This document shows, piece after piece, positions 1 through 9,661 of a stretch of 36,141 nucleotides of DNA. This DNA is from Rhizoclosmatium globosum. Its lineage: Eukaryota; Chytridiomycota; Chytridiomycetes; Chytridiales; Chytriomycetaceae. A program made the position numbers and the translations under genes. The notes under the pieces were generated by a model. The model had not been told where the DNA came from, made no database searches, and saw only the letters and a program-made list of their open reading frames with translations. The stretch is from positions 1-36,141 of the forward strand of contig MCGO01000308.1 of assembly GCA_002104985.1 (NCBI GenBank), written 5' to 3'. The first letter of the stretch is position 1. Each line of letters opens with the position of its first letter.

Positions 1-297
1 ATCCCCATACAATGAATTGGGCCATAAAAGAGGCAAAGACAACACCCAAGCATTCATGCCGCCGTCAGGGTAGTCTTGTTCTTCATGTGCAGAGTCCTTG
101 ATTTCAATGACACCTTCTTCAATCATCTTGGCAGAGTTGGAAGGTGGTGTGACAATCGGAACCTCAATCTTCACAGCCGAGTCTACAAGCATCTTGCTCT
201 CTGGCAGGCTGGGCGCTGGAGAAAGGAAGTGCGGATGCATCAATCCGGTCTTGGTCTTGCTTGCCTGAGTGGAGGGAGCTTCGTTTTGAGCCTGTCA
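1..297 (-). CDS. Monocarboxylate-transporter-like MFS protein, copy A (5' part, cut by window edge, frame-broken)
   Basis: This is the N-terminal part of a fungal monocarboxylate permease-like major facilitator protein; the rest lies off the left edge. It shows the family signature DYPDGGMNAW followed, after a break, by VVFASFMAQFIVWG, the start of the first membrane segment. The sequence before the signature is a hydrophilic cytosolic tail resembling that of the copy at 1043-2581. One G is missing in a G run near position 43 compared with the copy at 529-905, which shifts the frame inside the signature. A second break is likely near the start: the Met at 297 is out of frame with the tail, while an in-frame Met lies at 240. 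It is either a decaying paralog or contains indel errors. The substrate is unknown; the family carries small monocarboxylates or related compounds across the plasma membrane. Confidence 0.6.
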
Positions 298-526
298 TGA
301 TGTGTGATATGGGACTTTCAGCTTTTTTGTCTTCTCGCTTCTGTCCTCCCTGCTCCATCTCCATCGGAGTCTTCGGAAATCACTGGAAAATCACCACACA
401 CGTGCGATGAGCAATCAAATGCATTTGAAATAACGGCCGTCACTTAAACCATCTCAATAAGATAAAAGCAACGATCCTTGGATGGCGACTTGGTACTTAC
501 GTCAGATGCTCAGGGAGGATTCATCA

Positions 527-905
527 ACGGAAACCGAACTTTTGAGCCAACTTACGCGAAGTTATAGCGAGAGCTGGAATAAAGACGTTTCCGACATCAT
601 CAATAAATGATACATCTGTTGAGTTGCCAACCGAGGCAACAGGGTATTTAGAGGGTCTCCGGGCTTGAGAAAATCAAGGGGAAAAAAATGTTTGCTCTGG
701 CAGTGATGCAGTAGTTATTGTAGACACCGGCAGAGCAGATTGAGCCCCATACAATGAATAGGCGAAGACAACACCCCATGCATTCATGCCGCCGTCTGGA
801 AAGTCCTTTTCCTCAATTGAAGACTCATTTTTAGAACTGGATGTTGTTAAAAGGACAGCTCTATGGGAGTTTCTTCGACCTTGGTTGCAATTCTCCGCGT
901 ACACA
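527..905 (-). pseudogene. Truncated remnant of a monocarboxylate-transporter-like gene, copy B
   Basis: The first part reads FPDGGMNAWGVVFA, the family signature. About 16 bases present in copy A are then missing, which breaks the frame; in another frame homology resumes as VWGSICSAGVYNNY, the end of TM1 and the loop. Further on, a stretch reading ALAITSRKLAQKFGFR matches the TM2 region of copy C. Nothing family-like follows before copy A begins about 230 bp further on, so at least ten of the expected twelve membrane segments are absent. Because sequence has been deleted rather than only shifted by one base, this copy is a true relic. It lies between and on the same strand as its two relatives, which indicates tandem duplication followed by decay. 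Confidence 0.7.
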
Positions 906-1042
906 CAGCTTCGATATCAGGAATTGATGCTGTTCCTCCTTGGAACAAATTGAAGCCCTGGGTTCTTGTAGTTTTAGCATAGTTTCCAAAATGGAAGTTT
1001 GCCAATCTCTGCAAGCTTGTAATTAAACAATAATTTATTCAA

Positions 1043-2581
1043 TTACACTTTCTTGAATACAGTAGAGTCGTTTAAAAACCGAGAAACAGTTCCACAAATA
1101 GCTGCTGCTGTGGCAACCATACCGGCATAATAGACCATCCAATCCAGTCCATAGTGCTCTTGGATTGCAGCGGCTAATACGGGACCGCAAAAAGTTTCCT
1201 ATACTCAACGCAGTATACAACAGTGTAACTCTTGAGACAAGGCCTTCCACTCCAAAATAGCTGGCAAGTACCACGGCAACAATGCCCAAAACCCACCACC
1301 AACAGTACCATTCACAGCCGCAAAAGCCGCAACGCTGGCATAATTGGTACAAAGCGATCCAAGAAAAGTACGACGCGACAGTAACCCACATACAAATGAT
1401 CAGAGCATTACTTCTTCCAAAGACAGTATCCGCTCCAAGCCCCATCAAAATCTTACCCACCGCCCCCAAATCCATTATAAATCGACAAAAATAGTTGCCG
1501 AATCAGCAACAGAAAGTCCAGCCTTCTGCTGTGCAAAAATGGGGAATGAAATCCACCGCAACAAACAACGCAAAGTTTGCAAAGAACCCTGCAAACAGCC
1601 AGAAACATGAACCGAGGGTCCTTGAGGATCGTGTAGTCCATCTTGGAGCTCTTGGATGTTTGGACACGAGTTTTTGAAGAGCGGGTTTATGGCGAGAAGG
1701 ATGATGAAGAAGAAGAGGGCTGAAGAACGAAGAGTCCATGGCAGGCCCACCGCGTCGAGAAGTTTTTGGATCGCAACGGAGAAAGCGAGGCCGCCGAGAC
1801 CTGAACCGGATGCGGCGATGCCTTGAGCAAGACCGCGCTTCTTATTGAACCATTGAGAGGGAAGGGATACAGCTGGGAAATAGATTAAGCAGCCTCCGAT
1901 CCTGTTTTAAGGTGAATGTTAGTTTCAAATTGAATTTGTTTTCAAAGTGTTGCTTACCAAACAAAACACCCTGCGTACAAACTAAAAGAGGAAGAGCCGT
2001 TGAGAAGCTGGCAAGAAAGATTCCCAAGCCTGCACAATACAGTTCCCAGAAAGACGACTTTTCTGAAAACCATACAGTTGGGCCAACTTGCCACTCACGA
2101 TCGCGAGGGCGGTAATGAAAATGAATCCAATACCACCAATCAAAAGATACCTGTGTCGAGTTACCGACCTATGGTAAAAACGGCGTGAGTCAGTTTACGT
2201 CAATATAAAGTCAAGAAAATTTCATTGGTTGGGAACTTACTCCGTTCTTGATGTAAAATCGTTGTAGATACCAACGAATAGATGCTTCCAAAGACGATAA
2301 ACTGTGCTATAAAGCTGGCAAAGACAACACCCCAGGCAGCGAAACCTCCATCGGGGTAATCAAGTTCTTCTTGGACGGAATCAAAGATTTTGATCTCCTC
2401 TTTCTCCGACGTCTTGTGAGATATTGTTGATGCTGCGGGAGTTGTGGTATAGTCTTCAACTTTGATGGTAGTTTCTTGGAATTCTGTGCCTGGAGGCTGG
2501 GCTTGGGCGAAATGACGAATGGGCATGAACATTGGACTCTGAATCCTGCGTAGAGCTCTTTTTGCTGGCTTCGTTTGGCAT
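1043..2581 (-). CDS. Monocarboxylate-transporter-like MFS permease, copy C (full length, several frame breaks)
   Basis: Homology runs over the whole length of a fungal monocarboxylate permease (MCH family): a hydrophilic N-tail, the DYPDGGFAAWGVVFASFIAQ signature with TM1, ALAIVSGKLAQLYGF at TM2, ILMGLGADTVFGRSNALI in the second half, and a final segment ending in DSTVFKKV and a stop at 1043. At least two short introns are visible, with donors near 2240 and 1950. The reading frame must change at least seven times (for example near 2250, 2060, 1680, 1550, 1330, 1270 and 1190) to follow the homology. No splice sites explain these points. It is either a recently dead gene or a live gene spoiled by indel errors. 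The start was chosen at 2581, where MPNEASKK resembles the N-tail of copy A. Confidence 0.65.
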
Positions 2582-2958
2582 TTTGGTATCTACGTTGTGA
2601 AATAATTGGAGTTTGGATGAGGTATGCACACAGCTTTCGCTGTCAGACTCACATGATAGAGGAAAGAGCTTGTGGACGGTGAGACTTAAGCACTGCTCTT
2701 TTCTTTTCTGCACCCTTTTGTGCTCCATCCGTTTGGAGATTGCGTCACCAACAATGAGTCAAAAAAAGTAGGGTTCGTTAGTCGGAATGCAAACCGGAAA
2801 CATCGGAATCTGATAAGCCTCGATAACAATATGCAAAAAAACGGAGTGGTCAATGCAACTGTAGAAATGGCACGGGGATGGTATCATAATTGTGTAAAAA
2901 GAGTATTTATCATACACAGTTCTAAAATATTCAATAGTTCATAGTAATTAATTTTTGT
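2582..2958. other. Spacer between transporter copy C and the next minus-strand gene
   Basis: This 377-bp AT-rich stretch holds the upstream region of transporter copy C and the 3' flank of the membrane protein gene ending at 2959. I see no open frame with family resemblance, no RNA gene and no repeat worth naming. Confidence 0.4.
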
Positions 2959-3992
2959 CTATAGCTTTATAGATTTCGGAATAGATGCAGTTGGTTCAAA
3001 AATCAACAAAACGTTTGCACCCTCAGTCTCAATAGCTACCCTTCCTTTTCCATTCCTGCCATCCTGGACATATCCCCTATCCACGTCAGAGCTTTCAATC
3101 GGCCATTCAACACCTCTGTACTGCATTTGATGCGAAGGATTTGTGACTTGAAATGATCCATTGAAGCCAACAACAGTCAGTTGAATGTTTGACCGTTTTC
3201 CTGAATAAACCGATGCAGTTGACGCTTCAATTTCAGGAAGAATGAGGAGTGATACGCCCGAGTCATGACCCGACGCTTTCACCGACAGATTTTCATATCC
3301 GTTTATGTATCCTCGAATGGAACCAAAGGTGGATGACAAGGAAAGCTGCTTCGATGTAATATTAAACAGATAAATGGCTCCTGTTCCGGTAGAGATTGAC
3401 ACTTTCGACGAAAGGAGCGATTCATTATGTTGATGTTGCCACGATTGGATTGAACATGGAAGAAAGATTTGGATTGCGTAGGTCCACTCCAAATTAAGGA
3501 TAATGAATCTCCGATAGCGGAAAAGTCATTGAGATCAAGTGGTAAAAATACAGTCAGTTCGACTGATGGTTTCCAAAACAAGAACAGAGGATTCATCCAT
3601 TTCGTTGGATGCACTATCGTATGCACTTCGTTCATTCCTTCATTCTTTTCTCGAATCACTGGTGTCAGAAAGGGAGGCCAGACTTTAAGGGTCTTATAAC
3701 CGATTCGAATGTTGTTGTTTTCAGGTGCATGGATCACTTCGATCCTTGTTTCGCCATATCCAGTCTCAAGAAATGAAAGACTTGACACTGATGACGCTGG
3801 TATGCTGAAAAAGAGCCTGTTTACTGGTTTTGAGAGGAGTGATGAAAGAGCGATGGAGACGGCCAGGACAGACAACGTAGCATAGATCAGATATGCAGGC
3901 AGCTTTGATGCATATGAAGACGACGATGAGGCTGAAGGTGATGCAGGAGCTTGATTGGAACTGAGTAGCGGTGTCTGTTCTAAACTATCCAT
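2959..3992 (-). CDS. Type II membrane protein with acidic dileucine motif and repetitive beta-rich ectodomain, function unknown
   Basis: The product starts MDSLEQTPLLSS, where EQTPLL fits the [DE]xxxL[LI] acidic dileucine sorting signal. A Ser/Ala-rich stretch follows, then one hydrophobic segment (about residues 34-55, KLPAYLIYATLSVLAVSIAL) that would act as a signal anchor. The remaining ~280 residues are beta-prone, with repeated S/G-x-I/L patterns such as GAIYLFNITSKQLSLSS and GSIRGYINGYENLSVKA. These resemble the adhesin-like DUF4097 fold loosely; I do not assign it. N-glycosylation sequons are visible. A predicted vacuolar or endolysosomal type II protein is the best inference. A one-base frame break lies near 3428 (between INIMN and ESLLSSK) with no intron to explain it. 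The start codon is 36 bp from the divergently transcribed gene at 4028, so the two share a very short promoter. Confidence 0.6.
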
Positions 3993-4027
3993 TTTGAAAA
4001 CAAACAAAAGAAAGTTGATTGAGAAGA

Positions 4028-4914
4028 ATGAGTACGGACCTTGCGTCTCTCCTTGCGCAACTTCAACAAACAACAAACCAAACACAACTTCAAACACAAA
4101 CACAAACACAAACAAATGTCCCAATCAACTCGGCCGCTCTTTCGGGATTACTCGGCGTCTTCAACCAACAACAGCTTCAGAGCCAGCCTCAATTTAATCA
4201 ATTTAATCAATTGAATCAATTGAATCAGTCCCAAATCGATGTCGATCTGTCGATTCCACAGCTTGCCGCCCTGCCGCAGTCCCTTGCCTTCACTCTCGCT
4301 CAACAACCACTTCAACCTCAACCTCAACCAACCACTCAAACCCTCTCTTTCCCCGGGAATCCTACACTTCCTTCCTCATTCACTGGCTACAGTCAAGACC
4401 CTCCACCGCCTCCTCGTCCAACAAAGTTTTCTCCTTCAATCTTACGAAGCCTTGCTGACATTGCGGAAAATCCTCGAGTCCTGGCTACCTTACGTACCCT
4501 CAAATTCGCGCAATCTCAAAAAGAAGCTTCACTGGCAGATCAGCGTTCGAGGATTCTGGAACGACACGCGAAACAGAGGGATCAAGCTCATGCGGATGAG
4601 ATTATGGGGAAGAAGGTGGATACCAAAGCGATGGAAGCTATGTTTCAGAGGGATTTGCGGGAATGGGAAAAGTATTTATCGAAGGAGATGGCGGAAATGT
4701 TGAAGAAGCAACAGATTGAACTGGACGATGTGAGTACTGTATTATTGCGCCCAAACGTGATTGTAAACGAACGTCTCGTCATTATACTTTTCTTGCATAC
4801 ATTGGTTACTGACTCTTGATGCAGCTTAAAGTACCTTTCTTCTGGCAAACAACAAATCCCACTGAACTGGCACTCCAAAAACGCGTTCTAGACATACTGA
4901 TAGATTGCATATGA
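4028..4914 (+). CDS. Gln-rich protein with C-terminal coiled coil, function unknown
   Basis: The predicted protein has 263 residues from two exons (4028-4729 and 4825-4914, intron phase 0, donor GTGAGT, acceptor GATGCAG). Its N-terminal third is Gln/Asn-rich: a CAAACA-type DNA repeat encodes a (QT)n run, and a 9-base repeat at about 4188-4228 encodes QFNQFNQLNQLNQ. A Pro-rich linker (DPPPPPRPTKF) follows. The last ~110 residues are charged and helical (RSRILERHAKQRDQ, MAEMLKKQQIELDD) and end in a conserved-looking tail VPFFWQTTNPTELALQKRVL. The tail looks like a real family motif, but I cannot name the family. A Gln-rich tract plus coiled coil would suit a nuclear or transcription-related adaptor; that is only a guess. 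The next gene converges after 68 bp. Confidence 0.75.
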
Positions 4915-4982
4915 TTCCTACTCATGACTACACAACAATAACGAAGCAAAAATAAACTGCCTTCTTCATACAATACATGCTT

Positions 4983-6028
4983 TCACATCAACCCGTCCAA
5001 AGGATCCTTATCGAAGTCAACACCAACCATTTCATCCGTCTCAATACCAATTTCCTCCAATATATCGTTTGCTTGCTGTCGTGTCATTGATTCGTTCATC
5101 ATATTCCATGCATCCTTAAAATACTTTCGACGAACGCGCCATTCCTTGCGATTCGCATCGAGCTTCTTGTCGGCGCGGTTCTTGTCTTCGACTGTGAGTT
5201 TTCGTGTTCCGGAGCGGAGGCCTTGAAGTCGTTCCTCGAGTTTTTCGTTCTTGTGAAGTTGAATTAGTGTGAGCAATTGCACTAGAAATACTTACTTCAG
5301 CGTCCAATTGGTCAAGTTGGGCTTGTAAGTCGGCAGTCTTTGCAGTGTTCAACAAAGATGTAAGTGCTGTAAATGCGTTAACACTCCCACTTGTTCCTAA
5401 ACAAATTGAAAACCTTTTTCCTTTCCCGAATTCTATAAAAAACGAGTGTTGAATGCATGTTGGAATAGTTGAACAGGAACGAACCTCAGCTTTCAACGTT
5501 GCCGCTTCTTCCTTTAGCGAAGCAATCTGAAGATCCATCTCGCGCATCTCTTCCGTACTAGGCACATCGCTTGCATCCTGATAATTATGTGAACGGGAAG
5601 AAAAGTGACTGTTCCAACGAGACTCCACACCTGATTCGCAAAGTACACCATCGTCTTTCCAAACGCCTTCCCTGTAATCTCCTCTAATCAAAACCTTTGG
5701 TCAGTCATTTGAGATTGTGTTTCGAAACAACAACGCAACTCTCTTCAACGAGCTTGTCCAGAATCTTTCCAACGAGCGTCTTTCCTATCTTCGAATGCAG
5801 GTTTGTGAACACATCGGTTGAATTGTATGGTCGGTTTTGGGCAATCATGTATCTGGGTTGTGAAGGGGATGAGACTATGGTTATGTGGATGAGGAAACAC
5901 TGTACTTGAGGATTGTTTCTCTCGCATCATCTGTTATGGTCGAATATTAGAACTGATGTCTAAGTAGATTAAAGGAGCTGGCCTTCGTCTGTCTTTTGTT
6001 TCTTGGCTGGTGGTTGTTTTGGAGGCAT
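4983..6028 (-). CDS. HOP2: HOP2 (TBPIP/PSMC3IP) meiotic recombination protein
   Basis: The N-terminal winged helix reads LKYMIAQNRPYNSTDVF followed by KIGKTLVGKILDKLVEE and GKAFGKTMVYFANQ, matching the HOP2 wHTH (IQEQNRPYSSQDVF type). A coiled coil follows (STEEMREMDLQIASLKEE, TADLQAQLDQLDAE). The C-terminal helical domain ends ILEEIGIETDEMVG, the family hallmark. HOP2 pairs with MND1 and stimulates RAD51/DMC1 strand invasion in meiosis. At least five introns are needed. The first (5931-5982) would use a GC donor (GAAG|GCCAGC), because no GT is available; the second (5853-5905) is canonical. The splice pattern around 5280-5520 is uncertain, with two possible donors near 5488. The start at 6028 (MPPKQPPAKKQK) is the only Met before the wHTH. 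Confidence 0.85.
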
Positions 6029-6069
6029 GTGAGGGCAAGTATTGGGAAGAGTTTATTGTTTTATTTGAA

Positions 6070-6985
6070 TCATAACTTGCTCTCTTTCTTCATCTTTAGC
6101 ATTACCAAAGTTCCCTTCACAGTCTCTTGAAACTCTTGTGTCTCAAGCCCCCTGAAATCAGGCTTTGCTTCTTGCATTTCCTTCAACAGCTGCTGACGAG
6201 CACCCAATTTAGCACCAACGCGTGCATTCCATGGAATAACTCTATATTCCTCAAGCACCTCTATCGCTCTTGACTCCAGTTCACCAGCCGTCTCAACCAC
6301 TTCATCCAAAAAGCCGAGACCCACGCATTCATCAGGAGACGTGAACATACTTCCAAGCTGCAAAACACGCTCTGCAGTTCTCGCATTCACAAGGTTCCCA
6401 CGTGCAAGTGTGTGGAGAAATAAGGGTGGATTCATCCCAACGCTATTCACACAAGGGAGGTTTAAAATGTCCGTGTTTCTGAGTTTCTAGATGCTTACCG
6501 TGTTTCAGTAAGCCCCATCATGAATCCGCGACAGTCTCTAGATGCAATCTTGTAATCACTGACCAGTGCCAAGACAGTGCCGCCCGCAGGCGCTGCGCCG
6601 TTCACAACGGCGACAACTGGAACGGCGGAACTAGCGAGGAGGAAAACGACTCGTTGAAAGTGGGCAAGGTATTCTGCGGCTGTGGTTGGTGTGTTGGCTC
6701 CAAGCACAAGCTCAGTGAGGTCGAGACCGGCTGAAAAGACCTGATTGGAGAGTTAAGTTAAGGAAATATAATTGTGTACCGTATTACTTTTGAGAGAGAT
6801 GATGTCAGAAGGATGCCTTGAACGTGTGAATCAGGGAGATTGGCGGAGGATATTGCTTCGGCAAGTGCAACTAATAAGGCCCGAGAGAGAGCATTAACTG
6901 GTCCTGAATTGAGTGAGACGCGGAGATAGTGCTGCGATGGATTGCTGGCATTGGGAATCGGGATCTTGGTCAACTCCATGAGCAT
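6070..6985 (-). CDS. ECI1: Delta3,Delta2-enoyl-CoA isomerase with peroxisomal targeting signal
   Basis: The 270-residue protein of the crotonase fold comes from three exons (6788-6985, 6499-6740, 6070-6442). It shows the isomerase-type VFSAGLDLTEL, the oxyanion-hole region VNGAAPAGGTVLAL, and GLTETRVGM near the expected catalytic Glu. The order and spacing match mammalian ECI1/DCI more closely than hydratases. The enzyme moves 3-cis or 3-trans double bonds to the 2-trans position so that unsaturated fatty acids can enter beta-oxidation. The C-terminus is Ser-Lys-Leu, a canonical PTS1, so import into peroxisomes is expected; there is no evident mitochondrial presequence. The 5' side ends in an AG after a T-rich stretch near 7005, so a 5' UTR intron or a short upstream exon is possible. 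HOP2 starts 41 bp downstream on the same strand. Confidence 0.88.
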
Positions 6986-7075
6986 TTTGGAGTTAGTGTC
7001 CTTCTCAACTGAAAAATATCCAATTTATAGTCATCACAAGATACGTGTCTGCGTATCCTATTTATTTCCCAACGT

Positions 7076-8444
7076 TCATTTCCTTTTCCCAAAGAACTTT
7101 GACTTGAACAGAGAAAATGGAGGTTTCCTTGTCTGTTTCTCCTCCTCTCCCTCCTTCTTAGTTACTGGCGCAGAAAATCTCGGCATCCACGCATTCCCCG
7201 AATCGGCCTCCGAATTCCTCATAACTGCTGCAATACTTCGCTTCGACTTTTGGGGTGTTGATTCCTCATCAGCTTTTGCAGCTCTTGCCTCGACCAAAGC
7301 CTGCTGCAATTTTTCATTCTGCTCCACCAATAAATTCATCTGTTTCTGCATCTGCGCTGTCAAAGCTACCATCTGCTCTATTTCCGCATCTCTCGGATCG
7401 GAGGTGTGATACCCGCGTGTAGGGGCTGTACCAAATGATGTGATGACTTCTCCACCGTTGTTGGAATCCAAAGAATGTTCTGATTTTTGTCGTTTCTTGA
7501 ATCCGCCACTATACTGCGTGTCGTCATTCTGTCCGAAAGAGGAATATATGCGACCACGTTGTACGATTCGGTCGTATTGGGCTACAGAACTGGTTGCTGA
7601 AAGGTTGGAGCCGCGGCGAACGTCCCATGGAATGAGGTTGTTGTTGCTGGGTGCTCCAGCTAAGGAATCTACGCTCGGTTGGTAAGGTACGTGATCCATC
7701 ATGTCTGGTGGTCGAATGTCGAAATCTGAGTGGATACTGGTCTTGTGGACTATTTTTTCGTATACTGCGATAGAACTTGCGGTCGAAAGGACTGAAACTG
7801 CGGGAGATAGTTGATGCGCATGCTGGGAACGTCCGAGCATTGTGGATTCTCGACGTGAATGATTTCCTTTTGCAGTCACTGAACGTCGTGTAAAATCCTG
7901 GCTGGCTGCTGATTTGACTGAATTCGACGGCGATATGCCGGCTACTTTGTAACGAAGAGCTTGATGCGGATCTGTTGACGCTATTGAGTCTTGGGAAGAA
8001 ACAGAATCGCGAGAAGATATTCGAGGTTATTGCGTAGAATTCCACCAATTTTACCCTTCTTTTGAGCTTTAGGGGAAAAGTTTGCTGTTGCTGTAGGCGG
8101 CGAGAATTCTGAATGAACAGAATAAGGGGAACCAGTCACGGAATAGACGCTTGAATCAACGGAAGCGGTTCCTAGCCGTTTTCGCAGCTCGGTATCACGG
8201 ATTTTAACCCCAGGAACAAGGACAGACGAACTAGATGAGTCAAGATCATAGTCGCTCAAAGTAACGGCTGGCTGTTCAATATCCTCATTTGAAGGTATAC
8301 TGGTCTGCTGGTCGTTGTTCACCAGCCCTGTCCAGTCGGTTTTTAGCACATCAGAATCTTGACAAATCAATAATTATCGTCACCATCTGTTTGAACATGA
8401 AGCGACCGCTCCCCAGGTATGGTAGTGATTTCAAGTTCACTCAT
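7076..8444 (-). CDS. Ser-rich protein with internal repeats, coiled coil and Lys-rich tail, function unknown
   Basis: The product is low in hydrophobic segments and rich in Ser, Thr and charged residues. Two similar blocks are visible, SSIAVYEKIVHKTSIHSDF and SSVAQYDRIVQRGRIYSSF, about 60 residues apart, with a weaker echo (SSVYSVTGSPYSVHSEF) near the N-terminus. A coiled coil follows (EIEQMVALTAQMQKQMNLL, EQNEKLQQALVEARAAK). The tail KSKFFGKRK is basic. A 65-nt intron at 7990-8054 (G|GTAAAATT to CCCAAG) joins the N-terminal and C-terminal parts in frame. Near 8385 there is another frame change with no intron of credible length, so an indel or a missed exon is likely. The start at 8444 (MSELEITTIPGE) was chosen because the frame is coding-like up to that break. 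It has no family I recognise; a cytoskeletal or signalling role is possible. Confidence 0.6.
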
Positions 8445-8575
8445 GATGTTGTGATTGGGAGAGACAATGACAGAAAATGGTATTCATTGTGGAAGAAAGA
8501 TAACTCATACTTGGTACAATAAATTATCGTTTTCATCATTAAAACGGAATCATATTATAATACGTGTTATTCGTC

Positions 8576-9491
8576 TTATTGTACAAGAACACGCGTAGAA
8601 GAGGCCGACCGAGATCTTTCCACAATCCATCTTCCAACATTAGCACTGTCCATTACTTGCTGGTTTTCGGCATCAATATCCTTATCAAACACCTGTTCCT
8701 TATTGTATGCTGCATTCTTTTCAGCCTTGGCAGTGGCCGTCCAGGTGTTAAACGCGGTCCAAGCAACCCCATTCACAGAATCCAACCAAGATGGTGCATT
8801 TTGAACATACCCAGCGTTACCATCCAAAATAATCCTTGTATCATTGCTTAGATGTGCGCGTATTATCAATAGAGAATATATACCAAAATAGTTCTCCAGG
8901 ATACAAGTACAGGTTTCCATTGGAGTTGGCTGTGATTGTGACTCTACCATCGTACGCAGGAATACTGATATCACGCGTCTCGAGCAGCACCGTGCCAGGA
9001 GCGTTGAATCCAGCGTCTTCCACGACACTTAAGCGAAGATTAGAGCGAGCGTAAGCAGAGGCTCTCAGAACTAGCTGGATCTCAATGAGGCGAGCACCAT
9101 AAGGTGGTACATCTGGTGGAGCAGTAAAGCGAACAGCCTATTATGGCAGAGTGAGTAATAACATTGGTGGATCAGGGTAACGGTTTATTCATATTTACCG
9201 CGCTTTGCCCCGCCCAAATGGCAGTTCCCGTGGCTGACGAAGCCGGTGGAGGACCCGTGTTGAGGACCGCGCGAACAGCAGCATTTGAAGGCGGGTCTGA
9301 GTGTGGCGACAGAGACGTTGGCGCGACTTGAGTCAAGTTGACGAATATTGGAAGGCTGGTCCTGGCACGGCTTAGACAATCTTCGGATGACTCATGGGTA
9401 TGCACTATTACCTGCCAGGCATTGCGTGAGCCCGTGGAGCAGATGCCACAGTTGTGGCGAGGGCAATGAGGAAGGTGCTGAGGATGTGCAT
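8576..9491 (-). CDS. Secreted beta-sandwich protein, function unknown
   Basis: The product begins MHILSTFLIALATTVASA, a clear signal peptide with a plausible cleavage site after ASA. The mature protein has two parts: a variable Pro/Ser-rich region (PTSLSPHSDPPSNAAVRAVL) and a module running from IWAGQSAAVRFTAPP through LIEIQLVLRASA and FNAPGTVLLETRDISIP to NLYLYPGELF. That module resembles the choice-of-anchor type beta-sandwich seen in bacterial and fungal surface proteins, by the pattern of an 'x-PG-x' turn and an 'l-x-pGe-x-[YF]' strand; this is a weak family call. The C-terminus is hydrophilic with no anchor. Introns lie at 9371-9411 (41 nt), about 9139-9199, and about 8851-8886. It is probably extracellular or wall-associated; the substrate is unknown. 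Confidence 0.65.
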
Positions 9492-9661
9492 CGATTCTGA
9501 ACTAGTTTCTTTGACCCACGAAATCAAACAAGAATCACAATATTCTGAGCATTCAATTTATTGCCATGTTCTTGGAAAGGCAGCTTCCACAAAATGTATG
9601 TAAGATGAACCACAACAGACTGAACACTTTAATACAAGTATCATATTTATCAACATGAGAC

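Noticed and set aside
2959..3992. Calling the type II membrane protein a pseudogene
   Set aside because: It has only one single-base break in about 1 kb, while essential genes in this window carry similar breaks. An error is the simpler explanation.
7990..8054. A frame break in the Ser-rich coiled-coil gene
   Set aside because: A 65-nt intron with GT and AG ends at the right phases joins both parts in frame, so no indel is needed.
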